Made by a program: the position numbers and the translations under genes. Positions 63,070-64,000 of a stretch of DNA of 64,000 bases are shown one piece after another (position 1 is the stretch's first letter; every line of letters begins with the position of its first letter). Location: contig URRQ01000005.1 of NCBI GenBank assembly GCA_900550235.1, positions 7,827 to 71,826 of the forward strand, read 5' to 3'. The DNA is from an uncultured Lachnospiraceae bacterium (GTDB lineage: Bacteria; Bacillota; Clostridia; Lachnospirales; Lachnospiraceae). A model generated the notes under the pieces. The model was given only the letters and a program-made list of their open reading frames with translations, was not told the DNA's origin and made no database searches.

Positions 63070-63312
63070 TTACTCGATCTTACATCCACAATATGGACAA
63101 AATTCTTCCCCTTTTAATGGAGCAATTCGCAAAGCTTTGTGGCAGAAAGGGCAACGATTTTTGATTGCAATTATAATCAGATCAACTATAAGCAATGCCA
63201 CACCAGTCTCTGCGCATATCCTCCAATCGGCAATACATGAAATTAAAATAAAGAAACCCAATATGATGCCAACAATCCTACAAATTGTTCTTAATAATTT
63301 GAATGAACTCAT
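63070..63312 (-). CDS. Small membrane zinc-ribbon protein
   Basis: Protein of 80 residues. Two hydrophobic helices (about 8-27 and 33-50) are followed by a zinc ribbon, CPFCHKAL...CPYCGCKIE. Function unknown; such proteins often lie beside ABC transporters in Clostridia, and here the gene sits just upstream of an ABC ATPase remnant. The ATG at 63312 follows GGAGGAAA. Confidence 0.72.
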   Translation of the reverse strand: MSSFKLLRTICRIVGIILGFFILISCIADWRICAETGVALLIVDLIIIAIKNRCPFCHKALRIAPLKGEEFCPYCGCKIE

Positions 63313-63468
63313 GATTCTATTTCCTCCTACGGCTTCATACTTCAATAAACTTATTTCATAACCGCCCTCCGATTATAACATTCCTCTTAAATATGTAGCA
63401 TCAATTATAGGTAAAAACTAAGTTAATTCAATTCTTCTATTGTTTCCAATCTTTTCGCAAACCAGGAT

Positions 63469-63728
63469 TTATCGTTCTTTTACCATCACATAATTTGTAA
63501 GGAAAATCCCTTGTCTTTCTACCTGTTGTTCTTTTACAACTTTGTAGCCTCTCTTTTCAAAAAATGTTCTTGCAACGACAAATCCCATTTTTCCAAATCT
63601 ACCTGTCCCGTTGCCCAAACATCTAACTGTTCTTTTGTATAATCTTTTGCATTAACAGTATGTACCGTATTATAAAATAATTCTGTCAGTTCTTTGCAAT
63701 CTGATTGCTGATACTGCCTAATATCCAC
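63469..63728 (-). pseudogene. GNAT family acetyltransferase, internally deleted
   Basis: A GTG start at 63728 with AGGAGG opens a GNAT N-terminus (DCKELTELFYNTVHTVN, then LDVWATGQVDLEKW). After SLQEHF the frame reads eight unrelated residues and stops at 63534. In another frame the true C-terminus resumes at once: FFEKRGYKVVKEQQ to NYVMVKER, stopping at 63469. The central acetyl-CoA-binding part, about 60-70 residues in relatives, is missing. Confidence 0.8.
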
Positions 63729-63905
63729 TTTTATTTCCTCCTGTATTTTGTTTTGATATCATCACAGCTCGATAAGTAATTTCTAATAGCTCAGATAGCT
63801 ACCCTTAAATAAACTTTAAATATTCCTTGCTTGATGCCATATTTCTACCTCAACTTCAAACGCTTTCGCATTAGTCATCTCTTTGAAAAACTGCAATTTA
63901 TATAA

Positions 63906-64000
63906 TTATTCCTCTAACTTTCCCCATTTTATAGGCTTTCCCGCCTGTCCATTAGTGAAATGATATGTAGTTTCCCTTATTTTTGCCCTTATGAGATAAT
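63906..64000 (-). CDS. C-terminal end of an unidentified gene (cut by window edge)
   Basis: An open frame enters from the right edge and ends at TAA (63906-63908), reading ...HFTNGQAGKPIKWGKLEE over 31 codons. It is too short to identify. The 177 bases between it and the GNAT remnant hold no gene that I can support. Confidence 0.35.
   Translation of the reverse strand, partial: YLIRAKIRETTYHFTNGQAGKPIKWGKLEE

Noticed and set aside
63729..63905. Short frame reading MTNAKAFEVEVEIWHQARNI on the minus strand
   Set aside because: It has no clear ribosome binding site and is too short to match a family; it may be a gene remnant.
1..64000. CRISPR array or phage defence island
   Set aside because: No regular direct repeats with spacers and no cas, restriction-modification or other recognised defence genes were seen.

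Overview
This window looks like a chromosomal segment of a low-GC Gram-positive anaerobe of the class Clostridia, most likely family Lachnospiraceae. The signs are a CodY/CIRCE/EF-P gene complement, a sporulation-type sigma factor K, an HPr-like protein, a DUF5688 protein (a family I know mainly from Lachnospiraceae), a flavin reductase-rubredoxin fusion, and the gene orders ireB-ruvX-DUF1292-fur-rnj and comM-dprA-topA-codY. From about 17 kb onwards almost every gene lies on the minus strand.

Layout. 0-3.4 kb: argS (cut by the left edge), then a plus-strand pair, flavin reductase-rubredoxin plus endonuclease IV (nfo), with a Fur/PerR-type palindrome over the predicted transcription start. 3.4-6.0 kb: azlC-azlD-pepV and a tRNA-Arg(CCG). 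6.0-12.6 kb: a sortase-dependent pilus operon, read from right to left as a large tip adhesin, an LPGTG backbone pilin, a class C sortase, a small APQTN-signal protein and a class B sortase. 12.6-16.1 kb: a DUF5688 gene split by a complete 2.64-kb group II intron; joining the exons restores one 291-residue frame, and its promoter probably also drives the pilus operon. 16.3-23.5 kb: a zinc-ribbon membrane protein, efp, yqeG, an amidase, guaB, a small membrane protein and CIRCE-controlled groES-groEL. 23.5-29.5 kb: codY, topA, dprA and comM as one operon. 29.7-35.5 kb: sigK facing an ireB-ruvX-DUF1292-fur-rnj-trmR-trhP operon; the last two genes are expected to make 5-methoxyuridine at tRNA position 34. 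35.5-43.2 kb: mtaB, a His-less HPr-like protein, thiI with its cysteine desulfurase, rsmE, prmA, mntP and a cysteine desulfidase. 43.2-50.9 kb: fliB, sbcC, sbcD, an unknown gene, an rsmH-like pseudogene and a ferredoxin-type aldo/keto reductase. 50.9-62.3 kb: a YesMN-type two-component system, pyridoxamine kinase, a Na+/alanine symporter, rlmD, pcrA and a CNNM/CorC-type protein, with small unknown genes between. 62.5-64 kb: a decayed stretch with a broken ABC ATPase, a broken GNAT acetyltransferase and a small intact zinc-ribbon protein.

The two most notable observations are these. (1) The CNNM/CorC-type gene, whose family moves Mg2+, is preceded by a consensus promoter, a strong ribosome binding site and an unlisted 30-codon reading frame with an acidic N-terminus. 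The end of that frame lies inside a long hairpin followed by a U-rich stretch, which is the layout of a translation-coupled attenuator. (2) The group II intron sits in the sense direction in a DUF5688 gene directly upstream of the pilus operon, so splicing and readthrough may affect both. Several local genes carry internal deletions that remove their cofactor-binding core (rsmH-like, GNAT, ABC ATPase).
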